A stretch of DNA of 62,756 bases from Cryoendolithus antarcticus (Eukaryota > Ascomycota > Dothideomycetes > Cladosporiales > Cladosporiaceae): the NCBI GenBank assembly GCA_002077065.1, contig NAJO01000086.1:6092-68847 (forward strand), read 5' to 3'. The notes under the pieces were generated by a model. It did not search any database. It was not told the origin of the DNA and saw nothing but the letters and a program-made list of their open reading frames with translations. Within the stretch, counting starts at the first letter, position 1. Every line of letters begins with the position of its first letter. Both the position numbers and the translations under genes were made by a program. This document shows positions 10,491 through 20,506 of this stretch, one piece after another.

Positions 10491-11828
10491 ATGGCTGTCC
10501 AACGGTCTGGACTTGTGATAGGGCAGGATCATGACTTTTTTATGACAGACCTCTACGATACTTTGTTTGCCCATAGTCTTTTGCAACACGGACAAGACCC
10601 GCGGGTTACGGCTAGCACTCGACAACCACTTACCGTACGCAAGGATATCCGCACGAAGTGGCACCATTTCTTAGACAGCCTATGCTTCCTTTGCGACTCG
10701 CAGTGCGGAGGAAAGTCTGTTGTCACCGTCGCAGTAGAGAAGGCTCCAAACCATAAAATCTTTTGGATCACTATCCGCCTAGCATACCAGGACGCAGCAC
10801 GCCGTCATTTGGCTGTCATCCTTCGCGCGTTGGAGGTGTGTTCTCATATTGATACCACTCCATTTGACGAAATCTTCAAGACTTCTGTTGAACGAAGCAA
10901 AGCCCGAGTGTACAACTACATCAACCGGTTGAGGAGCATCATCCTAGAACTTCCGGCGAAGGCTGGACGCACGGCCAATCGTACGTCATACCAGATCCCG
11001 CTTACATGAATTCCTTGAGGTTTCGCGCTGAGTCTAAGCCTAGAAGTTGTGATCCTTGAGCAGCTGGAAAGAATGGTAACCAAGGGCCGACTGCACTCTG
11101 AAGTTTGCCGAGAAGCGTATCAATTCGGGCACAAGTCCGTCGCGGTCTTGCTTCAAGAGCAAATTAAAGTTGATTTGAAAGCCACTTGGAAGGGTGCACG
11201 TCACTTTGTTGGTCGACTCGGTCATCTGGAGAGGGCTGCGCACTTTGTCGTGCATAACGCTCGAAGATTTGCTTTCACGATCCAGGGTTGCGAGGTTAAA
11301 TCGATCCCGTACTCCGGGCCTGAGAAGCCCCTCAAGTTGAGACTAGACGACAATCTCGAGCAGCTCGTAATACGAATGTTTCCGGAATTCAGGGAGAGCT
11401 CACTGTGCAAGGAGCTTGGAGAAAGACTTCAGAGAGCGGAGAAGCTCATAGCTTGGTTCCGATCGAACGACCTTGTTCCTCGTCCACACGTGGAAGTGAT
11501 AGCCTTGGGTCATTTTCACCAGAACGAGCTGCAATTTTCACGCGAGGACCGCTACATCGGTTGCGGTAAACCGTCTTGCTACTGCTGTGCGTTGTATTTT
11601 GATTGCCATGCTGGAAGGATACGCCCTCGCCCCATTCATGGCAACACATGGATGCAATGGTGTCTGCCGCAGCCACGTGGTACTGGGATTGAAAGGGCAG
11701 ATCTGAGTATATTGAGACGCATGTCAGACCGAACGAGGATGACCACACGCGCGTGGCTCACGAACACAGTTCCAATTCGACGAAGGGGTTTCGATTCAAC
11801 AACCGGGATGTCGAGCGCCCGTGTGTAA
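10491..11828 (+). CDS. OTT_1508-like fungal deaminase
   Basis: Two exons, 10491-10980 and 11044-11828, flank a 63-nt intron (GTACGT donor, CCTAG acceptor, phase 1) and give 424 residues. The frame is open back to 10311, so a longer N-terminus or upstream exon is possible; ATG 10491 was chosen as the first ATG. The N-terminal part (FLDSLCFLCDSQCGGKSV, then a conserved-looking helical region) resembles the non-catalytic region of fungal OTT_1508-like deaminases. The zinc site is clear: HVE at H312/E314 and, after RYIGCGKPSC, a CYCC cluster at C342-C345, which supplies the P-x-C-x2-C element. Family knowledge places it in the cytidine-deaminase-like fold; whether the substrate is RNA, DNA or a nucleotide is unknown. 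No stop or frameshift interrupts it, unlike its neighbours. Its partner may be the dsRBD gene directly upstream (inference). Confidence 0.75.
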
Positions 11829-12532
11829 GTGGGAAACGTTGTGGCGTAGCAAGAAGTCCCTTTCAGACGCTTAGCACGGCTGAGTAGAGGGATGTTGTGA
11901 TTCAGAATTCGTGTGCTTCAGCATCGGCATATTGGAGCCATTCAAGCCATGTGTCGGCAACAAGTCTGGTTGGACTAGTTCTACGGAAGCGGCGCTTGCG
12001 GTTTCGCGGTCCGAATCTCCGGGCCGATCTTCTCCATCAGATACCATCAACATGTAGGTCTGATAACACCTTGCAATGGGTAGCTTATTGAATTTGCAAA
12101 TAGGCAGGCCAATTACCATAGGCATCACCAGCTGCTACGAGCACTAGCAGCTTGGACCTCTGTTAGAAGTCGTGTATGAGGAAATGTGGCGCGCGAATCG
12201 ATGGGCGAAGCTCCATGCCACTCACCAAGCGGTCCAATCTGAGCGGCTCTACGAGACTCACCGACTCGACGCTGTGAGGGGACACGGCTGTGTGCAGATA
12301 ATGGCGTCAGGGCAAGCCAAAGTGACTACGCTGACATGCAGCGAAAGTAGTGCAGTGTGCCATGGGTCAAGCGCATCCTCTCGCTATAGGTGTGCTCTTC
12401 CCTCCCGCCCCGTGCAAAGGTGCCACTGTGTCCGCGCTCAGTCTTCGCTACATCGCAAGGCATCATCTCATCGCGCAAAGGACTTGAGATCTTGAACCCA
12501 AACACGTCTCGCTACGAAGCAGTCTCCTCACC
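11829..12532. other. intergenic, nothing recognised
   Basis: Short ORFs only (for example 12172-12495 plus) with no family resemblance. It probably holds the promoter of the former DUF6606 gene, whose ATG at 12533 follows a CTCACCATGG context. Confidence 0.5.
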
Positions 12533-15500
12533 ATGGCAAGGTCGACCAACGTAGATGCACTCCAACGAGTAATCGATCACGTCTTCTTGCCGCCAAAGCT
12601 TCCACTCCAGGCGGACGAGGCCAGTGAACTTGCACTTATCGATACTGGCCTGGAGGCGCTGAACTCACTCGGAAACACGCTGCTCCCAGATTTGGTGCGT
12701 GCGGCTCTTGGTAACGCCGTGATACTCCTTACCAACTTGAAAGCTATCAACAGTCGGCCTGGTGGTAAGACGGACGAAACGGAGCTTCGCAGGATCTTGA
12801 CAGCTCTCCAACCTGGTCAGACGCTGGCTGTCAAGGTCAGCGCCCAAAACACTGCAATTTTGGTCACTCGGCAGTCGGAGCGGTTGGATTCTGAAGAGTT
12901 CGAGTTGTCGCCTCAGAACAAGGCAGTTATCGAAACAAAGGGTCGACTCGGCCGCACCTTTCCGGGATTAGCAGTCGCAGTAAATGCCGACCTTCTTACT
13001 CAGTCGGATTACTTCTCGATGGTAGCTAGTACGATTGCGACAATGTGCCACCAGAAAGTACCGGGCATGCAGCCGAAATCGAAGAAAGCCGGTTCAGATC
13101 ATGATGAGCATCGCGATACTGCAAAGCCCGCAATGATATCTGAACTAATTTTTGGAGTACTGAGGGGTATCGGGGGTCCTATCTCTGTGTCGACGATCAT
13201 GAAGCACACTCGCGACGAGGTGCTGTATGATCGCGCGGAAGCTCCATGGCGACGATCGCCCATGTGGCTACTGATTCGAGTCGCTCTACAATTGGTCATT
13301 TCGCGATATCCAGGTGGCTCCTACGAACTCTACAAGGAGATCATGGTGGTTATCATGACTGAAATCCTCGAGAAAGCCTCCCACTTACCGACAGATACCA
13401 TCTTCGTCATGAGAGCAAAGATTCATTGGCGTTTGCAAAAGCTCTCACAGGTGGAGCGGGCAATACTTCCCGGCCCGGTATTCGACAAGATCGAATCCAC
13501 GCTCCGACACGCAACAGACACTACGTCCGCCCGCTGGACAACTGTTCAGCGCCAAGATGCCCGAGATATTCAGTTGGACGACCTCGCCACGTTGGATTTT
13601 GAGGGAGACACCTTGGTAGCGCTTCCAAAGCTTGATGAATATATTCATGCGACCTCAGACCGCCAGCGTGAAAGCCGCCATCCTTGCTTCTTGCCTTCTT
13701 CGCAAATCATCACCTACGCTCCCGACGGTCTCCCCAATCTTCCAGGAAGCAACTCCGAAGATCCCTCGTACGCTGCTGCCAACCTCATGAAATTTGAACA
13801 ATGGGTGGCAAAACGCGTTGAGTGTTGGGTGGCTACCTATAGCCAAGCCAGCGCCCGCAAAAAGCTGCACGGACTGATGCTTCGATACCACGCGCTCGCA
13901 AGCGCTTACTACTCTGGTAATCCTGAGGCAGTATCTGTCATGGTGTTGGTCATTTTTGAATTATGGGTTGCTTGCGACAAGGTTGCTGTACGTATCGGTC
14001 TACTGATCGGCAAGTTCGATCCCGGCATCCCACCCGCAATCATACAGAATCTACTGCTTCCGTATCTCGAGCAGATGGCACGACTCTCTCGAGTAGAGAA
14101 TTACCTGGAGACACGGCGATCGGACAGCACTGAGTCGACAGATCGCATGTTCGACACGAGGAGTGGGATGAGCTACGCTAGTCTCTATTATGACAAATCT
14201 CTCCCCCATCAGCAGCTCCTATCGACGACCGAGCTTGATGCAAACACCTCTCGGGAAGCGAAACGGGATGAACTACGAGATGTGAAAGCAGATTATCGCC
14301 GTATTGACAGGCTCTTGAATCAGACTGATCACCAATACACCATCCAGGTCATCGACAATTGGTGCAATCCACTCGAGACGGAAACAGTGCACAGTTGCCG
14401 GTGTCAGAAGTGCGATTACCAAACGCAGCGCGAGAGCCTATCGATCGCGGTCCACGAGTGGCCGCTTCCATGCGATCCTTTCGAGGCTAAAGCTGTGGTC
14501 TTTGAACTACGAGTCCCACTGTGGTTCGGGCACTGGCGAGACTTCCGCTTTGACCTTCTCGAAGCCGTGCTGAAAGGTGAACGTGACCAGGTACGAGCTG
14601 AATCACGGTACAAGCCTTCAACCAACGACCCACACTTACGGCGGTATTTTAAGAGTTCATCATCTCAACGTATTGGGCTGACGTCTGTAGTCAAGCCTGT
14701 TTCGAGCACGCACTACAAGAGCAAGAATATCACGACTCTCATCGACACCCAAATTTGTGTTCGTAACGGTTTGCAATGTCGGTACTACGATGCAACAAGT
14801 GATGCATACATGGGTTCAATCACTTTCAAGGACGTCATTCCTTTGGCTTGTACATACAAGTTGCCTTGCCAAGCTCTCCGCATGTTCACGTCGATCGCCG
14901 CCCGCGTGCTTTCTCTCAGCGCTTCGGCAGACGTGCAGAACGAATGCCTGGCTTTCTTGAAGCGCGCGCGTGCTGTTGCCATGCGTTGAATATTGGACCT
15001 ACGGCAGAAGTACTGTATAGCTGTGGACGACACTGACAAGACTACATTCGCTGTGAAACGCGCTGAGGTGGCTCTGATCTGCACCCTGACATTCGATGTT
15101 GACGATCAACATCTCGAGAGTATCTTCGCCCAAGCAAACAACGTCTCGATCCTTGTGCAGAGCTCCGTCGTGGTGCAGGAAGGCGAGCAGGCACATCCTA
15201 ATCGCCGGGAATAGCATTCGATTCTTCTTAACCTGCGTTTCTGACGACTGCTATATCGCCTTTCTAAGATCCTCGCGCAGTATCCAAGGGAGCTGGATTG
15301 TGCTATTTGTGAGTCGTGGTCTGCATATTTGCCCGGCTGCGACGACTGGATTCCAGCCTCTGAGACTGTAGATCACTGGTTGACCGTAGAGAATGCTCTC
15401 GTGCAAGGTGCGAGCTTGAGGGTACATTACAATCTGCTCAACGGTGAGCTCCTTGTCGATGGCTTACCGCTGAACAAGCCACCAAAAATTTTACCGCTGT

Positions 15501-15806
15501 CATGTCTTGTACGTCAGACTGTGTGGAAACAGCGTCGTAGAAGTCATGCCGTCTGCAAGCCCAGGGTTTCCATCCTGCACCAAACGTGCATTCGAGGGAC
15601 ACACTGTTGAGCTAGGCATGGTTTTAACACGTAAGCCAACCCACGGGGACCTCAACGCGAAAATATTAAAGGACAACGACACCTATGAGGCGAAATCAGC
15701 CCGCATGGTGGGTGGGCCACCCCCCATTCACTTTGTTCAAGAACATGTACAATGCGATCATGCTGCAACATATACGGTACACCTTCTACCAGCAGAAGAG
15801 CCATAG
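12533..15806 (+). pseudogene. DUF6606 giant protein, N-terminal relic (DUF6606/DUF3638/DUF3645 family)
   Basis: The first 818 codons are open and match the N-terminal DUF6606 region of fungal proteins of about 3000 residues, which also carry DUF3638 and DUF3645 and are often annotated as ubiquitin hydrolases. Diagnostic blocks are VIDHVFLPPKLP at the start, FELSPQNKAVIETKGRLGRT and ELIFGVLRGIGGPISVS followed by a KHTRDEV block. A TGA at 14987 ends the ORF, yet the same frame continues with family sequence (VKRAEVALICTLTFDVD). Further in-frame stops follow at 15212 (TAG) and 15242 (TGA). The family block HYNLLNGELLVDGLPLNKPP lies at about 15450-15480. A frameshift near 15500 leads to GNSVVEVMPSASPGFPS. 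Nothing of the C-terminal two thirds was found, so this is a truncated pseudogene. A short N-terminal product could still be made. Confidence 0.8.
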
Positions 15807-15889
15807 CACGTCAAGCATATCGTTGACCAGGAGACTGCAGCACGGGATACCTTAGGTGACTATCGACACCGGGGCGAAGCTGTGGTCAA

Positions 15890-16788
15890 AGCGTTGAAAG
15901 AGAGTCACGTGGGAGCAACACCACGCCGCCGATGAGGAATACGACCAGCTGGACATGAAGCTGGCGGAGCAGATACGAGCGCTGAGAACTTGCGGAAAGG
16001 CGAGCGTCCTGAGCTGGGTGGTGGGAAGGGCGTGCGTGAGGGAGGGACTTTGGCTGTGCTGGAAGGTACGGAGGAGGCTGTGAAGCGGGCCGCTGCAGGT
16101 GGATGAACTCACTTCACTTTGTCCACCCGCTTATAATCTTACGTACACTACCAACTCCACTCCTTTCCAGCACATCGCCGTGACACTCTTAGATGTGATG
16201 TTACCGCCCGCTACGAACTCCTCTGAGGTATCTCGACTGCACCCACAAAGATTGCGTGATCTGACATTCGCAGGCCAAAGACCTCTTCGCCGACTTACTC
16301 ACCAAGCACAACGCGCTCTACGATGAGAATTTCGCACTCAAACGCAAGAACTTCGAGCTCAAGTTGTTGCTTCGCCACAAGCAGACCGCGGAAGATTCGC
16401 TCTGCCGCCTTGTCTGCAATCTGCAAAGGGTGCTGGGCATGGGGCAGGAGAGTTGTCGGGAGTTTCTTGCCGGGATGAAGACGTCGGATGAGAAGATCTT
16501 GGCGATCACTCCGGTTACGAAGGAGGAGAGTGAGTGCATGTGTCGTCGTTCTCGCCTTGATCTTGCTCACCACCTGCGGTTGCGATGACTGGGAATGCGG
16601 AGATTGCTACAGGCATGAGCATGAGCGGGCTTGGGTCGACGCTTGAAATGGTGGCGAACGGGAAGGAGGAGATGGAGTCTGCGATTGAGGATGTCGCGTA
16701 GGAGGAGACCATGAACGACAAAGGCCAAGCGATTGTAGAGACTACAGCGGAAGAGTCCGGCGTGGAGGACGAGGTCGCGGTGGCGTAG
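15890..16788 (+). pseudogene. decaying coiled-coil protein gene
   Basis: Exon-like sequence begins after a CTGAC branch site and CAG acceptor at 16273. It encodes an 85-codon charged helical segment (AKDLFADLLTKHNALYDENF, then KRKNFELKLLLRHKQTAEDS). A GTGAGT donor at 16530 and a CTACAG acceptor at 16612 join in phase 1 to MSMSGLGSTLEMVANGKEEM and an acidic tail. A TAG interrupts at 16699, but the acidic coding-like frame continues to a second TAG at 16786, followed by a GTAAGT donor. Upstream, about 15900-16100 holds further helix-rich coding sequence (AADEEYDQLDMKLAEQIRAL) in shifting frames. I do not recognise the family. The gene looks multi-exon, recently damaged and possibly still spliced. 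Confidence 0.45.
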
Positions 16789-17470
16789 AAGTAAGTCCAT
16801 ATTGCGGTATATGAGGTGGCGAAGTTTTGTTTGCCGACTACGCTGCAGGCTGGCAGTGTGCACAGGTTTGTCGCTCGATGGGTCCAGGTCAGGGAACAGT
16901 GCAGTCATAACGTATGGCTGCTGTCCAGTCCGGCGATCTCCTTCGTAGCCGCATGCCAGTCATTCCCTGCCTCCGAATTACACGGTATCTTCAACCCAAT
17001 GGACCTCGCACCACCCGAGACTGGACAGTGCCGCCTACCATCTCAGTTCCTGGAATCCTTGTGGTGCTTACGCTTGGTCAGCTTCAAGAGTTCTTGGCGG
17101 GATCCTTTCAGTGGGGAGTGTCGTTCACCCGCGGAAATTCTTGAATGATGAATGACGAGGAGTTAGAATGATCGGGACCATGGAGGCCTGGATTTGAGAG
17201 GGTCATGTGACAGCATGAGAAGCCGGTCGGCACTCGTGTATGGTGCCACTGCGGACCGCTCGCTTGCTCCGGCAGCAGACGTGACGGTAGCTGCACGACA
17301 GTAAATTGCTGCCCGTCTCCCATCTAATGCTGTACGAATTTTGCTGCCTTCTCAGTCCCAACCGGAGAGTTTCAATCCATATTCCAGGTTCATTTTCAAC
17401 ACTGAGCAGACGACTGAACGATGTCTCTCGCATAAAGGTTGGGGACTGACTGAGCGATTGCACATGAACC
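16789..17470. other. intergenic, nothing recognised
   Basis: Plus-strand ORFs at 16816-17148 and minus-strand ORFs at 17108-17547 overlap each other and lack motifs. The last overlaps the 3' end of the sirtuin gene. Confidence 0.5.
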
Positions 17471-18371
17471 TCATGTTGCCGTGGTCGATCGAATGTGAAG
17501 GCCGAGAGCCGCACCAATGAGAGCGGGCAGACTATTTGAAGCGTCATCGTTGATGATCCAGGCGTCCATATCAGCCTCTAGGTCGTCCTCAGATATATTG
17601 AAGAACGCAATGTCCGCTCCCGCAGCTTCTGCTTCTTGTAGGTACGGAGCGCGATCCGTTCCAACGACAAGTACAAGGTCGACGTATGTTGCGGACTCGA
17701 ACCAGTCGTTGATGCGTTGAAGGGCTTGTTTGGGTAGCCGCTCCCCGTACCAACAGACACCCGGCCGCAGTATACCAGACCCACAAGGACAGCGTGGTAC
17801 GTCATCACTCGAAAGATGAGGTAGTACAATGGAGGGATCAGTTGCGTCCCAAGATGCAATCACAAGACCTGGGACTGTCGGAGCGGCATCCATGTTCTGG
17901 GAGTTGAACGAGCAAGCATCGTGAGAGCAAGATATCATGAACAGAGGTCCGTGTAGATCGACCAGCTGGCTTTCTTCGTGCCCGGCTCGTCGCAGTAAAT
18001 CTAGTGAAAGTCTATCAGTACGGAATGAGTCGTCATGTATATGAAGACGTACCGTCTATGTTTTGAGATATGGTCAGTACGCCTGGTTTCGCGCGCGCAA
18101 GTTCAGCAAGCGCGATGTGACCACAATTCGGTAGAGCTAGGAGTGCCAGCTGTCGGAGACGCTCAAAGGGACACCACACTGATATCGGGTCCACATCAAA
18201 GGTCGATTTTGTCAGCACCTGGGTCGTGCGGTTGCCCCAGAATCCTGGATCTTCGCGAAAGGTAGGTAAGCCGGATGGGCGCGAGAGACCAGCGCCGACT
18301 ATGACTAAAATGCGCTCCGCTGTGCGAATGGCTTCTACTAATGTACTCGCCTCGTCGTTGGTATTCGACAT
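17471..18371 (-). CDS. sirtuin, SIRT5-like NAD-dependent protein deacylase
   Basis: Two exons, 18371-18053 and 18000-17471, around a 52-nt intron (GTACGT donor, CTGAT branch, CACTAG acceptor, phase 1) give 282 residues, normal for a small class III-type sirtuin. The NAD-binding signature is present (GAGLSRPSGLPTFRE, residues 26-40), then SQNID (102-106), the catalytic His in DLHGPLF (H123) and the zinc cysteines C131 and C136 plus the RCPC pair. LRPGVCWYGE matches the LRPGVVWFGE block of SIRT5-like fungal proteins. The splice replaces the usual Gly of QNIDG with Asp, the only odd residue I see. Family members remove acyl groups from lysines using NAD. The gene is divergent from the kinase-like gene, with 184 bp between the start codons, so the two may share a promoter. 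Confidence 0.85.
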
Positions 18372-18555
18372 GTTTGACCGTCTGCAAGTTGGCAGATAGA
18401 TGTATCAACCGAGGATTGAGAGTTGAGATTGGCAGCGGACGATCCGTGGCGATGCCGTCTTGGCAAGAGGAAGTTGAATACCTAGCTGTGAGGCAAGCAC
18501 TCTTTCCATCCTAGCCACGCGTGCACGCTACGTCGGTGATCTATTCATATTCGCC
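18372..18555. promoter_or_regulatory. shared divergent promoter region, sirtuin/kinase
   Basis: These 184 bp separate the start codons of the sirtuin (minus) and the APH-like kinase (plus). No specific binding site was identified; the regulatory role is inferred from geometry only. Confidence 0.4.
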
Positions 18556-19356
18556 ATGACGGATACGACTTACCCCCGAGGAGCATACGATAATTCCTTA
18601 CGATGTGAAGTGGCGGCATACTGTCGAAGTGCGGACCGAGAAATACTAAGTCGAGCGGAGGTGGATGCTCAGGTCGTAAAACTGCGCAGCTTCGCAATCA
18701 AACACGGCGCCGTCGACATGTCTGAATTTTACACCCAGCAAGAAGCTTACAGACTTGTGAGTCCCGATGTTGCGTTAGTTCCGCAGGTGTACGGTTTTTT
18801 CCAAGACGATGATCGAGGCTTCCTCATCATGGAATTCGTGTCAGACGTCGCAGAGCCGGACCCACGAGACATGAAGTCGATTACAGCAGTGGCAAAGGCA
18901 ATCACGCATTTGCACACCTTTACTGGGATGGATGTAGGCCCTATGTCCGGTGGCGTCTCGAGGGGACTTCTCTGGGACCACGACAGCCCAAACGTTCACG
19001 GCACCATTGGTCAGCTAGAAGCATATCTGAATCACAGAATTCTCAATCCATCCCGGATTTTCGATCTCAAAGATTGCGAGCTGAGCCTCGTCCATCTTGA
19101 TGCGATACCACGAAACGTACGAATGACACGCGATGGGCGCGATTGGCTTTTAGGTTGGCGCTCTGCAGGCTACTACCCGCGATGGTTTGAGCGTTGCGCA
19201 CTTCGCCTAAACACGGGTATGAATGGGGCTGATAGTGAATATTGTCGAGTTCTTGAGGAGGCCATTCTGTCGGTCAGTCCATCAAGTGAGACCGAGCAGC
19301 TCAACATTTCCGGAATGCTGACTGTGGTATTCAACAATGTTCGGTACAGCTGGTAA
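18556..19356 (+). CDS. APH-fold (aminoglycoside phosphotransferase-like) kinase, probably impaired
   Basis: A 266-residue intronless protein from ATG 18556. It follows the fungal APH/choline-kinase-like plan: an N-lobe with Lys49 and Glu63 (FAIKHG, QQEAYRLV), a hinge-like FLIMEFV, and the catalytic loop LVHLDAIPRNV (His180, Asp182, Asn187). The next element should read L-I-D-W, with the Asp that binds Mg-ATP, but here it is LLGW (Gly200), followed by the normal AGYYPRWFE. Loss of that Asp would normally cripple phosphotransfer, so this may be a pseudokinase. There is no stop or frameshift. Targets of fungal APH-like kinases are largely unknown. It is divergent from the sirtuin and convergent with the next gene. 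Confidence 0.75.
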   Translation: MTDTTYPRGAYDNSLRCEVAAYCRSADREILSRAEVDAQVVKLRSFAIKHGAVDMSEFYTQQEAYRLVSPDVALVPQVYGFFQDDDRGFLIMEFVSDVAEPDPRDMKSITAVAKAITHLHTFTGMDVGPMSGGVSRGLLWDHDSPNVHGTIGQLEAYLNHRILNPSRIFDLKDCELSLVHLDAIPRNVRMTRDGRDWLLGWRSAGYYPRWFERCALRLNTGMNGADSEYCRVLEEAILSVSPSSETEQLNISGMLTVVFNNVRYSW

Positions 19357-19621
19357 GTCATTCAGATTCTATTTCGGTGCCGCTGCTTACATGGCCAGGG
19401 GTCCTCACGTGCGAGGGCATAAGAAACGAAGGAAGCTGGACGCCAAAGCAGCCATGGAAGAAAGCGTACAGATACTGGACGTCGAGAAGGACCCATCATG
19501 GCATCTATCTCATGAGCACGGAGTCTGAAGTTCTACTTGTCGGACAGTGATCCGAGGCCAAGGCTCCATCGTACTGGAAGCTAGTATGTATTCTTCCGAT
19601 GAATCTGTACTCTTGTCACCG

Positions 19622-20506
19622 TTACCCGTCATCTTCCTCGTCATTTTCCTCGTCATCTTCATCCTCGCCATCCTCATCATCCGCTTCGTCTCTTCGGGTT
19701 TGCGCGAGACTTGCGCCTTGTTGAGCCGAAACCCGCAGTGCTTCCTTCCGCGACTCCCACGCCTCTATATCTTTACTTCTAGTAGGCATCTGAGCTGCCA
19801 GTCCGCCCAGCTGCACACCCATCGCAACCAGGCGCTGTGCCGCGGTCATCCGGTGTTCGGGATTGCTGGCGAGTATAAAGAGTCCTTGTATTTCCCCCTC
19901 ACGATCAATCTTCATCGTCAACTGTGTCGATAGCTGCTGCCACAAGCGAAGTGCGAGTTGATGTGTTTGCTCTGAGTCCCAAGTTCCTTGCTGAATCGGC
20001 CGCGGCAGAGGGTCTCTAAGTCTGGAATATGAATAGGCCGATTTCTCATGGAGGAAAAGCGCGCTGAATTGCGGAACAAATCCTAGCCTCTCAAGGCGGC
20101 CGAGAACAATGATACTGCAAATGTCAGCGACGTATATCGTGATGCGACTGAGTTGGACTCACTTCCAATGTCTGCAGCCGATTCCACCTGCAGTGAAGTC
20201 GTATCTATCGAATCCTTTCCTATTCAGCATAGAGTGGACTTGACCGAACGTGAAACTCCTTTGAGCCCTGAAATCAAATTGAACAATCTTGGAATCACTT
20301 TCATGGTCAGACCGCTCGACTGCCACGTAGATACCGTTCACGTAGCCCGGATTCGTCTTCATGTTGAGCTGCATGGATCGGCCATGTGGGAGTAGAAAGT
20401 ATGTTGTAGTATGATTATGACTGGCTTTGCTGTTTTCCATTTGTCCAGTAGTATGGACCGTGACACGGACAGTTCGGACCGGGTCCTCGTAGAAGGGAGT
20501 GTTCAT
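19622..20506 (-). CDS. fungal protein of unknown function with acidic tail (DUF7770-like?)
   Basis: Exon 1 (20506-20163) and exon 2 (20114-19622) flank a 48-nt intron (GTGAGT donor, CTGAC branch, GCAG acceptor, phase 2), giving 278 residues. The N-terminal half (VRTVRVTVHTTGQMENSKAS, then GRSMQLNMKTNP and a Gly-Cys-Arg-His-Trp block just before the intron) resembles a widespread fungal family that I associate tentatively with DUF7770. The C-terminus is a run of Asp/Glu encoded by GTCATC/CTCGTC-rich DNA at 19620-19700. No frame damage is visible. The biochemical role is unknown. ATG 20506 was chosen because the family block starts within ten residues of it. Confidence 0.65.

Noticed and set aside
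9735..11828. A single gene encoding dsRBD plus deaminase (true ADAR-like fusion)
   Set aside because: I tested donors near the dsRBD end (10156, 10165, 10210, 10219) against acceptors at 10319-10348; none gave matching phase with an open frame.
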